A DNA stretch of 11,444 bases, from assembly GCA_044376465.1 (NCBI GenBank), contig JBILKW010000063.1, positions 1-11,444 on the forward strand, read 5' to 3'. The notes under the pieces were generated by a model. It was not told the origin of the DNA. It saw nothing but the letters and a program-made list of their open reading frames with translations, and did not search any database. Source of the DNA: CAJBVG01 sp044376465. GTDB lineage: Bacteria; Bacteroidota; Bacteroidia; Sphingobacteriales; Sphingobacteriaceae. Positions within the stretch are counted from its first letter, which is position 1, and each line of letters opens with the position of its first letter. Of this stretch, positions 7,129 to 11,444 are shown piece by piece. The translations under genes were made by a program, and so were the position numbers.

Positions 7129-7932
7129 CTAGATCCAAAAAATCTGGCTGTTCGGGGGAGCTACAAATCGCTCTCGAAAACCCGATTCGAAAATGCCAAA
7201 AATGGTCGAACCGCTCCCACTCATTGAGGCGTATTTTGCACCTCGTTCGTACAGTTCATTTTTGATCTTCTGGAGGGATGGGAATTTAGGGAACAGGCTT
7301 TCTTCAAAATCATTTTTGATTTGATGCTTCCAGCTTTCGATGGGTTGTTTAACCAAGGTTCTTAAATCTTGTGAAGAGGGCTTTGGTATTAGTCCAGAAA
7401 AAGCCTCTTTCGTGCTAATGGCAAAATTAGGCTTTATAAGCGCGAAAGTATATTTTTGAAGGTCTATGTCGATTGCTTCTAAGATTTCGCCTCTACCGCT
7501 CGCATATTGAGCCGAATTTCGGATAAAGAAAGCACAGTCGCTACCCAATTGTGCGGCCAAGTTTTCTAAATAATCCAAACTTAGCGCGAGCTCAAATTTT
7601 TCATTCAGCATTTTGAGCACCCAGGCGGCATCCGCAGAACCTCCACCCAAGCCAGCACCAAAAGGAATATTTTTGAGTAAGTGAATTTGAACTTTCGGGA
7701 TTTTGAATTCTGCCTCCAACAAGCGAAATGCTTTTACACATAAATTATGTTCGAGCTCCCCCGGTATTTCTAAGCCGTATGAAAAAAACTGGAGCTCCTT
7801 CCCTTCTAAAATTTCTACAGAGTCGAAGATATTAACAGGATAAAAAATTGTTTCGAGGTTATGAAAACCATCTAAACGCTTCTCAACCACATTTAAACCA
7901 ATATTAATTTTTGCATTTGGAAAACCAACCAT
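7129..7932 (-). CDS. ispE: 4-diphosphocytidyl-2-C-methyl-D-erythritol kinase IspE
   Basis: IspE is a cytoplasmic GHMP-family kinase that phosphorylates CDP-methylerythritol with ATP, the fourth step of the MEP (non-mevalonate) pathway to isoprenoid precursors. The 267 residues fit the family. The substrate-binding N-terminus PNAKINIGLNV (5-15) includes K8, and DGFHNLETIF (21-30) follows. The GHMP ATP loop IPFGAGLGGGSADAA is at 89-103. GSDCAFF (130-136) carries the catalytic Asp D132, and the third motif MSGSGSTIFGIF is at 237-248. The start is ATG 7932, directly preceded by AAAAAGG on the minus strand. It diverges from thyA and ends facing the small frame at 6871-7035. Nothing about the enzyme looks damaged. 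Confidence 0.96.
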   Translation of the reverse strand: MVGFPNAKINIGLNVVEKRLDGFHNLETIFYPVNIFDSVEILEGKELQFFSYGLEIPGELEHNLCVKAFRLLEAEFKIPKVQIHLLKNIPFGAGLGGGSADAAWVLKMLNEKFELALSLDYLENLAAQLGSDCAFFIRNSAQYASGRGEILEAIDIDLQKYTFALIKPNFAISTKEAFSGLIPKPSSQDLRTLVKQPIESWKHQIKNDFEESLFPKFPSLQKIKNELYERGAKYASMSGSGSTIFGIFESGFRERFVAPPNSQIFWI

Positions 7933-7956
7933 CCTTTTTCAACATGTATAGGATTA

Positions 7957-7964
7957 CAAAGTTA
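7957..7964 (-). promoter_or_regulatory. Candidate -7 element of ispE
   Basis: On the minus strand this reads TAACTTTG, a full match to TAnnTTTG, 24 bases before the ispE ATG. It is part of a 7-bp inverted repeat, ACAAAGT (7956-7962) and ACTTTGT (7974-7980), with an 11-base spacer. No clear -33 TTTG is present. Confidence 0.45.
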
Positions 7965-7983
7965 CAATTATTTACTTTGTATC

Positions 7984-8025
7984 TAGTCTCTAGTAATTAG
8001 TAATTAGTCGTTAGTCGTTAGAAAA
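7984..8025 (+). repeat. 7-bp tandem array, unit TAGTAAT / TAGTCGT
   Basis: Six in-phase 7-mers: tagtctc, tagtaat, tagtaat, tagtcgt, tagtcgt, tagaaaa. Part of it (AGTAATTAG, 7992-8000) is the exact reverse complement of CTAATTACT at 8077-8085 in the following array. The two can therefore fold against each other. The array lies between the ispE promoter region and thyA. Confidence 0.75.
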
Positions 8026-8047
8026 GTCAATTAGTACAAAATAACTC

Positions 8048-8142
8048 CATAACCTAATAACCAATAACTGATTAACCTAATTACTTAATGACTTGCACAT
8101 AATTCACAATTAACAATTAACAATTGACAATTCACAATTAAT
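8048..8142 (+). repeat. Degenerate-to-regular 7-bp array ending at the thyA start codon
   Basis: In phase from 8048 are loose units (cataacc, taataac, caataac, tgattaa, cctaatt, acttaat, gacttgc, acataat), then regular ones from 8104: tcacaat, taacaat, taacaat, tgacaat, tcacaat. The next 7-mer, taatatg (8139-8145), contains the thyA ATG. The array takes the place of a normal leader, and no Shine-Dalgarno sequence is visible. Confidence 0.75.
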
Positions 8143-8937
8143 ATGAGGCAGTATCACCAACTAATGCAATACGTACTCGACCATGGGGTAGAAAAACATG
8201 ATAGGACTGGAACCGGAACCCTTAGTGTTTTTGGTTACCAAATGAGGTTTAATTTGGAGGAAGGTTTCCCGATGGTGACCACTAAGAAATTGCATTTGCG
8301 TTCTATTATTCACGAGCTCATTTGGTTTTTGAAAGGTGAAACTAATATTCAGTACCTCAAAGAAAATGGAGTAAGCATTTGGGATGAGTGGGCAGATGAG
8401 CAAGGAAACTTAGGACCGGTGTATGGTTCTCAATGGAGATCATGGAAAGGTGCCGATGGAAATGCGGTGGATCAAATTACACAGGTTATAGAGCAAATAA
8501 AAAAGAACCCCGATTCTCGCCGCTTAATTGTAAGCGCATGGAACGTTGCCGAGATTGAAAAAATGGCCCTCCCTCCTTGTCACGCGTTCTTTCAATTTTA
8601 CGTAGCAAACGGAAAGCTTTCTTGCCAACTGTATCAACGCAGTGCCGATATATTTTTAGGCGTTCCTTTTAACATCGCATCCTATGCTTTGCTAACCATG
8701 ATGGTGGCGCAAGTATGCGGATTAGGTTATGGGGATTTTGTGCACACCCTCGGCGACGCTCATTTGTACTCTAACCATTTAGAGCAAACAAAATTGCAAT
8801 TAAGTAGAGAATGTCGCAGCCTCCCAACCATGAAAATTAATCCGGAGATAAAAAGTATATTTGATTTTAAATTTGAAGATTTTGAATTACTGAATTATGA
8901 CCCGCATCCGCACATTAAAGCACCCGTCGCCGTATAA
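8143..8937 (+). CDS. thyA: Thymidylate synthase
   Basis: ThyA converts dUMP to dTMP using 5,10-methylenetetrahydrofolate as both carbon donor and reductant, releasing dihydrofolate. At 264 residues it equals the E. coli enzyme in length and aligns almost throughout. R21 in DRTGTGTLS is a phosphate-binding Arg, RR lie at 126-127, and the catalytic cysteine is C146 in PPCHAFFQFY. Then follow D169 and N177 in SADIFLGVPFNIASY, and H207/Y209 in GDAHLYSNH. The conserved C-terminus is PVAV. The start is ATG 8143 and the gene ends in tandem TAA TAA. folA follows 135 bases later on the same strand, the classical partner that recycles the dihydrofolate. The gap between them is filled with facing heptamer arrays and a GC-rich core. 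Confidence 0.98.
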   Translation: MRQYHQLMQYVLDHGVEKHDRTGTGTLSVFGYQMRFNLEEGFPMVTTKKLHLRSIIHELIWFLKGETNIQYLKENGVSIWDEWADEQGNLGPVYGSQWRSWKGADGNAVDQITQVIEQIKKNPDSRRLIVSAWNVAEIEKMALPPCHAFFQFYVANGKLSCQLYQRSADIFLGVPFNIASYALLTMMVAQVCGLGYGDFVHTLGDAHLYSNHLEQTKLQLSRECRSLPTMKINPEIKSIFDFKFEDFELLNYDPHPHIKAPVAV

Positions 8938-8939
8938 TA

Positions 8940-8967
8940 ATTGTCAATTATGAATTGTTAATTGTGA
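8940..8967 (+). repeat. 7-bp array after thyA, unit ATTGTxA
   Basis: Four in-phase units follow the second TAA of thyA: attgtca, attatga, attgtta, attgtga. They are the reverse complement type of the taacaat units at 9037-9064. The two arrays can pair into an AU-rich stem enclosing the GC-rich core. Confidence 0.75.
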
Positions 8968-8991
8968 ATGAAAGCAGAAAATTCACATTAA

Positions 8992-9037
8992 TCAATTAAC
9001 CCCTCAACTGCACTACGCTACGTTCGGGGCAAGCATT
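8992..9037 (-). repeat. GC-rich core element, copy A (minus orientation)
   Basis: Read on the minus strand, the order of motifs is TGCCCCGAA, GTAGCG, GTTGAGGGGT and TTAATTGA. The plus-strand copy at 10845-10899 has TGCCCCGAA, CGCGAAGCG, ATTGAGGGGT and GAGTTGA in the same order. CCCC at 9000-9003 can pair with GGGG at 9026-9029. It sits between facing heptamer arrays. I read both as copies of one small intergenic element; the middle differs in length. Confidence 0.6.
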
Positions 9038-9064
9038 AACAATTAACAATTAACAATTAACAAT
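9037..9064 (+). repeat. Four perfect TAACAAT repeats before folA
   Basis: Four identical 7-mers run up to 9064. An A-rich tract (9066-9073) then leads straight into the folA ATG at 9073. The A-tract may help ribosome binding, as there is no Shine-Dalgarno sequence. Confidence 0.9.
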
Positions 9065-9072
9065 TAAAAAAA

Positions 9073-9555
9073 ATGATCTCCATCATAGTTGCCACAGATA
9101 AAAACGGTGCCATTGGCAAGAACAATGCTTTGTTGTGGCATTTACCGAACGATTTAAAGCGCTTTAAAGCCATTACTTCTGGTCACCCAATACTTATGGG
9201 CAGAAAGACTTTTGAATCTATTGGCAAGCCCCTACCCAATCGCAGAAACATCATCATCAGTCATAATAAAAATTATAAAGTTGATGGATGCGAGGTGGTT
9301 CATTCCTTGAAAGAAGCCATTGAATTATGTAAAGGTTCTGATATTTACATTATTGGAGGTGGAACCATTTACAAAGAAGCCATGCCCCTTGCCGATAAGG
9401 TTTATCTTACTCTAGTGGATGTAGAACTCCATGCCGATACTCATTTAGAAAATTTCGATTTAAATGATTGGATGTTGGAAAGTTCGGAAGAACATTTGGC
9501 TGATGAAAAACACGAGTACAATTATCAGTTTTTGAATTACAAAAGGAGATATTAG
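9073..9555 (+). CDS. folA: Dihydrofolate reductase
   Basis: DHFR reduces dihydrofolate to tetrahydrofolate with NADPH, regenerating the cofactor that ThyA oxidises. At 160 residues it has the usual size. MISIIVATDKNGAIGKNN opens the fold, and WHLPNDLKRFK (22-32) contains the active-site acid D27. MGRKTFESIGKPLPNR (42-57) carries the cofactor/phosphate contacts, and IYIIGGGTIYKEA (91-103) is the second NADPH motif. The start is ATG 9073, right after an A-tract. The TAG stop (9553-9555) belongs to a short tagtcgt/tagaatt repeat pair, the same unit type as upstream of thyA. Grouping with thyA fits a shared pathway; a common transcript would have to cross the structured gap. Confidence 0.97.
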   Translation: MISIIVATDKNGAIGKNNALLWHLPNDLKRFKAITSGHPILMGRKTFESIGKPLPNRRNIIISHNKNYKVDGCEVVHSLKEAIELCKGSDIYIIGGGTIYKEAMPLADKVYLTLVDVELHADTHLENFDLNDWMLESSEEHLADEKHEYNYQFLNYKRRY

Positions 9556-9583
9556 TCGTTAGAATTGGCAATATTGTACTATG

Positions 9584-9632
9584 TTTTTAGAATTTAGATA
9601 TTAGAATTTAGGATTTAGAATTTAGAATTTAA
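9584..9632 (+). repeat. 7-bp array, unit AATTTAG, ending in the next start codon
   Basis: Seven in-phase units: tttttag, aatttag, atattag, aatttag, gatttag, aatttag, aatttaa. The last A (9632) is the A of the following gene's ATG. An outlying pair, tagtcgt tagaatt, begins with the folA stop codon at 9553. Confidence 0.85.
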
Positions 9633-10792
9633 TGAATATTGTAGAAGTACAAACTAGTGCCCACAAGAAGCTGTTTTTGGATATGGTAAATTTTATTTAC
9701 CAGAACGATGCAGTTTATGTAAGGCCTTTAGATATAGAAATAGAAGCCATATTTAATCCTGAGAGTAATGCTTTCCATTCGCATGGAAAATGTACTCGTT
9801 GGATTTTAATGGAGGAGAATGGAACCTGTATCGGAAGAGTAGCTGCCTTTATAAACGAAAAAAAGGCTTATACATTTGATCAGCCAACTGGTGGAATGGG
9901 TTTTTTTGAATGCATAAATGATAAAGCTGCTGCTCATCTTTTAATGGACACTTGCAGAAATTGGTTGCAAGCGCAAGGGATGGAAGCCATGGATGGACCC
10001 ATCAATTTTGGAGAGAACGATAATTTCTGGGGATTACTGATTTATGGATTTACACATCCGGCAGTGGGGATGAATTATAATCCGCCTTACTACCAAGACC
10101 TGTTCGAATCGTATGGATTTAAAACCTATTTCGAGCAAGTATCTAATCATCTCGACTTGACCAAACCATTACCTGAGCGATTTAGTAACATTGCAGAATG
10201 GGTATCTAAGAAACAGGGCTATCATTTCGAGCATTTACGCATGAACAATTTGGAGAAATACTCTAAAGATTTTCAAGAAATTTATAACAATGCATGGCAA
10301 TATCATGAAAATTTCCAACCGATGGATGACATTACGGTGAAGCAGAGTTTAGAAAAAATGAAATCCTTTATTGATGAACGATTTATATGGTTCGCATATG
10401 TGAATGCTAAACCTGCGGCTTTTATAGTAACCATACCAGATGTAAATCAGGTAATAAAGTATATGAAAGGTAAAACTAATTTAATAGCAAAGCTCAAGTT
10501 TGCTTATTACCGTTGGATAGGCAGCATCAATAGATTAAGAGTGGTAATTATGGGAGTGGTGCCTGCATATCAGAAATTAGGCTTAGAATCTGCGCTCATT
10601 ATGAATGCGCATAAGTTAATTTTACCCTTAAATCGTTACAAAGAAGTAGAGCTCTCTTGGGTAGGCGATTTTAATCCTAAGATGAGAGCCTTACATGAAT
10701 CTACTGGTGCAAGTCTGGGTAAAAAACACTTAACCTATAGATGTTTGTTTAACGAAACGGGGAGCTTTAAACGATCGAGCATTATTAAATGA
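9632..10792 (+). CDS. GNAT-like acyltransferase, YghO-type two-part protein
   Basis: This 386-residue protein belongs to a family common in Bacteroidetes, often annotated only as GNAT or hypothetical. The N-terminal half has the conserved block VYVRPLDIEIEAIFNP (29-44) and MDGPINFGENDNFWGLLI (120-137). The C-terminal half (about 200-375) looks like a GNAT fold: FIWFAYVNAKPAAFIVTIPD (251-270) provides strands, and MGVVPAYQKLGLESALI (307-323) resembles the acetyl-CoA pyrophosphate-binding motif A (Q/R-x-x-G-x-x). The GDFNPKMRALHESTGA stretch (345-360) is a typical motif B region. The acceptor is unknown. The gene starts at ATG 9632, touching a heptamer array, and its TGA stop merges into another array. 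It is separated from folA by 76 bases, so co-transcription is possible but not shown. Confidence 0.82.
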   Translation: MNIVEVQTSAHKKLFLDMVNFIYQNDAVYVRPLDIEIEAIFNPESNAFHSHGKCTRWILMEENGTCIGRVAAFINEKKAYTFDQPTGGMGFFECINDKAAAHLLMDTCRNWLQAQGMEAMDGPINFGENDNFWGLLIYGFTHPAVGMNYNPPYYQDLFESYGFKTYFEQVSNHLDLTKPLPERFSNIAEWVSKKQGYHFEHLRMNNLEKYSKDFQEIYNNAWQYHENFQPMDDITVKQSLEKMKSFIDERFIWFAYVNAKPAAFIVTIPDVNQVIKYMKGKTNLIAKLKFAYYRWIGSINRLRVVIMGVVPAYQKLGLESALIMNAHKLILPLNRYKEVELSWVGDFNPKMRALHESTGASLGKKHLTYRCLFNETGSFKRSSIIK

Positions 10793-10841
10793 ATTGTGAA
10801 TTGTGAATTGTGAGTTGTGAGTTGTGAGTTGTGAATTGTGA
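10793..10841 (+). repeat. Seven perfect 7-bp units, ATTGTGA x3, GTTGTGA x3, ATTGTGA
   Basis: The array follows the TGA of the upstream gene without a gap, and that TGA has the same three bases that end every unit. Two unit versions differing at the first base occur as a block of three, three and one, which suggests stepwise block duplication. A GC-rich core element follows at once. Confidence 0.92.
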
Positions 10842-10844
10842 ATG

Positions 10845-10899
10845 GCCTGCCCCGAAGAACGGAATAAGTACCGCGAAGCGGAATTGAGGGGTGAGTTGA
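10845..10899 (+). repeat. GC-rich core element, copy B
   Basis: This copy has the motif order TGCCCCGAA, CCGCGAAGCGG, ATTGAGGGGT and GAGTTGA. CCCC (10850-10853) can pair with GGGG (10888-10891), and inside it CCGC-GAA-GCGG (10871-10881) forms a smaller stem-loop. It is the opposite-strand relative of the element at 8992-9037, and like that one has a heptamer array directly on its TGCCCC side. Confidence 0.6.
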
Positions 10900-10940
10900 A
10901 AACCACTACTGAGCTAAACTGGTTCTGATCCAATCGTAAA

Positions 10941-10972
10941 TTCGCTAGTTCGTTAATTCGTTAGTTCGCTAA
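10941..10972 (+). repeat. 8-bp-period array, unit TTCGYTAR
   Basis: Four in-phase 8-mers: ttcgctag, ttcgttaa, ttcgttag, ttcgctaa. A looser fifth unit, atcgtaaa, lies just upstream (10933-10940). It is the only array in the window with period 8, and lies about 110 bases before tRNA-Lys. Confidence 0.8.
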
Positions 10973-11029
10973 AAAACTACTTGATAACTAATTATTTAAG
11001 CAATTGTTAATATTTTTTTATTACATGCA

Positions 11030-11060
11030 TTTGTATTATATGATTATTCTTGTAGATTTG
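11030..11060 (+). promoter_or_regulatory. Promoter of tRNA-Lys
   Basis: TTTG (11030-11033) and TAGATTTG (11053-11060) are spaced by 19 bases, an exact fit to the TTTG-N19-TAnnTTTG promoter of Bacteroidetes. Transcription should start near 11065, leaving about 18 bases of leader before the tRNA. Confidence 0.8.
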
Positions 11061-11083
11061 CAGACCTTTTAAGGAAGGAAAAT

Positions 11084-11156
11084 GATTTCGTAGCTCAGCT
11101 GGTAGAGCATAACACTTTTAATGTTGGGGTCCTGGGTTCGAGTCCCAGCGGGATCA
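11084..11156 (+). tRNA. tRNA-Lys, anticodon UUU
   Basis: The 73 bases fold as a full cloverleaf. The acceptor stem is GATTTCG with CGGGATC (two G-U pairs), the D stem GCTC/GAGC, and the anticodon stem TAACA/TGTTG around the loop CTTTTAA. The anticodon is TTT, the variable loop is GGGTC, and the T stem is CTGGG/CCCAG with loop TTCGAGT. The discriminator is A. The CCA end is not encoded (CGA follows), so it must be added after processing. Confidence 0.97.
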
Positions 11157-11159
11157 CGA

Positions 11160-11185
11160 GAAACCACTCAGAAATGAGTGGTTTC
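11160..11185 (+). terminator. Stem-loop after tRNA-Lys, probable terminator
   Basis: A perfect 11-bp stem, GAAACCACTCA with TGAGTGGTTTC, closes over a GAAA loop four bases after the tRNA. It is followed by GTCGTTTAT, a poor U-tract. Position and stem strength suggest a terminator or a 3'-processing barrier for the tRNA transcript. Confidence 0.65.
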
Positions 11186-11203
11186 GTCGTTTATAAGGGT
11201 TTC

Positions 11204-11223
11204 GGTAGCAAGAGTGGTAGCAA
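11204..11223 (+). repeat. Two GGTAGCAA direct repeats downstream of the tRNA
   Basis: GGTAGCAA occurs at 11204-11211 and 11216-11223, a 12-base period. Short direct repeats beside a tRNA 3' end can be recombinase arm sites of an element integrated at the tRNA, but no integrase gene is visible. The rest of the gap from 11186 to 11378 shows nothing else I can support. Confidence 0.35.
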
Positions 11224-11378
11224 AGTGATCCTTTCTAAGAAAATAAATAGACGAGGGTGGATTCGAATGGTTAGTTGAATTAGTGACCATTTATTATAAA
11301 ATTTTTATGTAGGATTATGTGATTTTAAGCTGTTGGTTCAATATAGTTAATTACATGTTAATATCGATTCTAATCAAT

Positions 11379-11444
11379 TTAAATCTTAACAATTCTCTTT
11401 ATAAAATCATCTATCTTTAATATATAAACTCCGTTTTTCAATTC
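11379..11444 (-). CDS. C-terminal end of a T9SS-sorted (type A domain) secreted protein, partial
   Basis: Only the last 21 codons and the TAA stop (11379-11381) are in the window, on the minus strand, with the rest beyond the right edge. The visible residues contain LKNGVYILKI followed by IKRIVKI at the very end. This is the typical close of a type IX secretion system C-terminal sorting domain (type A): a G-[VI]-Y-[ILV]-x-[KR] strand, a short turn, and a final strand ending in K-[IL]-[IV]-K. Such domains send proteins through the outer membrane in Bacteroidetes and are then removed. The passenger is unknown. The call rests on a short tail, so it is probable rather than certain. Confidence 0.6.
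   Translation of the reverse strand, partial: ELKNGVYILKIDDFIKRIVKI

Noticed and set aside
8161..8403. Minus-strand open frame inside thyA
   Set aside because: It is a shadow of the highly conserved thyA coding frame; no independent support.
10793..10841. CRISPR array
   Set aside because: Units are only 7 bp, directly adjoining with no spacers, and no cas genes are present.
11174..11278. 34-codon open frame from ATG 11174 across the GGTAGCAA repeats
   Set aside because: Its start lies inside the stem-loop behind the tRNA, the product has no recognisable feature, and a frame of this length is expected by chance.

Overview
The window looks like a chromosomal segment of a low-GC member of the Bacteroidetes, most likely Flavobacteriia or a near relative. 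The evidence is: RsmG, Tgt, ThyA and the GNAT-like protein read like flavobacterial family members; several promoters fit the Bacteroidetes consensus (TTTG at -33, TAnnTTTG at -7); Shine-Dalgarno sites are weak; and the right edge carries the tail of a type IX secretion (T9SS) sorting domain. This placement is inferred from sequence character, not from a search.

Left part (1-5943). A minus-strand block runs from a membrane glycosyltransferase (2701-1571) through rsmG (1487-861) to dprA (790 to the left edge, C-terminus missing). It diverges at about 2702-2816 from a plus-strand block: tgt, an LptF/LptG-type permease 21 bp later, and a DMT/EamA transporter whose TTG start overlaps the permease end. 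These cover tRNA queuosine modification, 16S rRNA methylation, DNA uptake/recombination, LPS export and metabolite transport. Tgt is unusual in having S, L and D where the three zinc-binding cysteines normally sit, and its promoter lies so close to the ATG that the mRNA should be nearly leaderless.

Middle (5934-8142). An alpha/beta hydrolase (6035-6679) is followed by a very AT-rich gap. The gap holds a possible 54-residue two-helix membrane protein without an ATG start (6871-7035) and a small GC-rich patch. Minus-strand ispE (MEP isoprenoid pathway) follows, divergent from thyA.

Right part (8143-11444). thyA and folA form a folate/dTMP pair: ThyA makes dihydrofolate and DHFR re-reduces it. 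A two-part GNAT-like protein, a tRNA-Lys(UUU) with a good promoter and a stem-loop behind it, and the minus-strand T9SS tail complete the window.

The most distinctive non-coding feature is a set of 7-bp-period tandem arrays in the gene boundaries from 5934 onward (one array has period 8), with a different unit at each locus. They touch stop and start codons and often occur as two arrays facing each other in inverted orientation. Two of them frame copies of the same GC-rich CCCC...GGGG core, suggesting a small dispersed intergenic element. None of this is seen in the gene boundaries of the left half.
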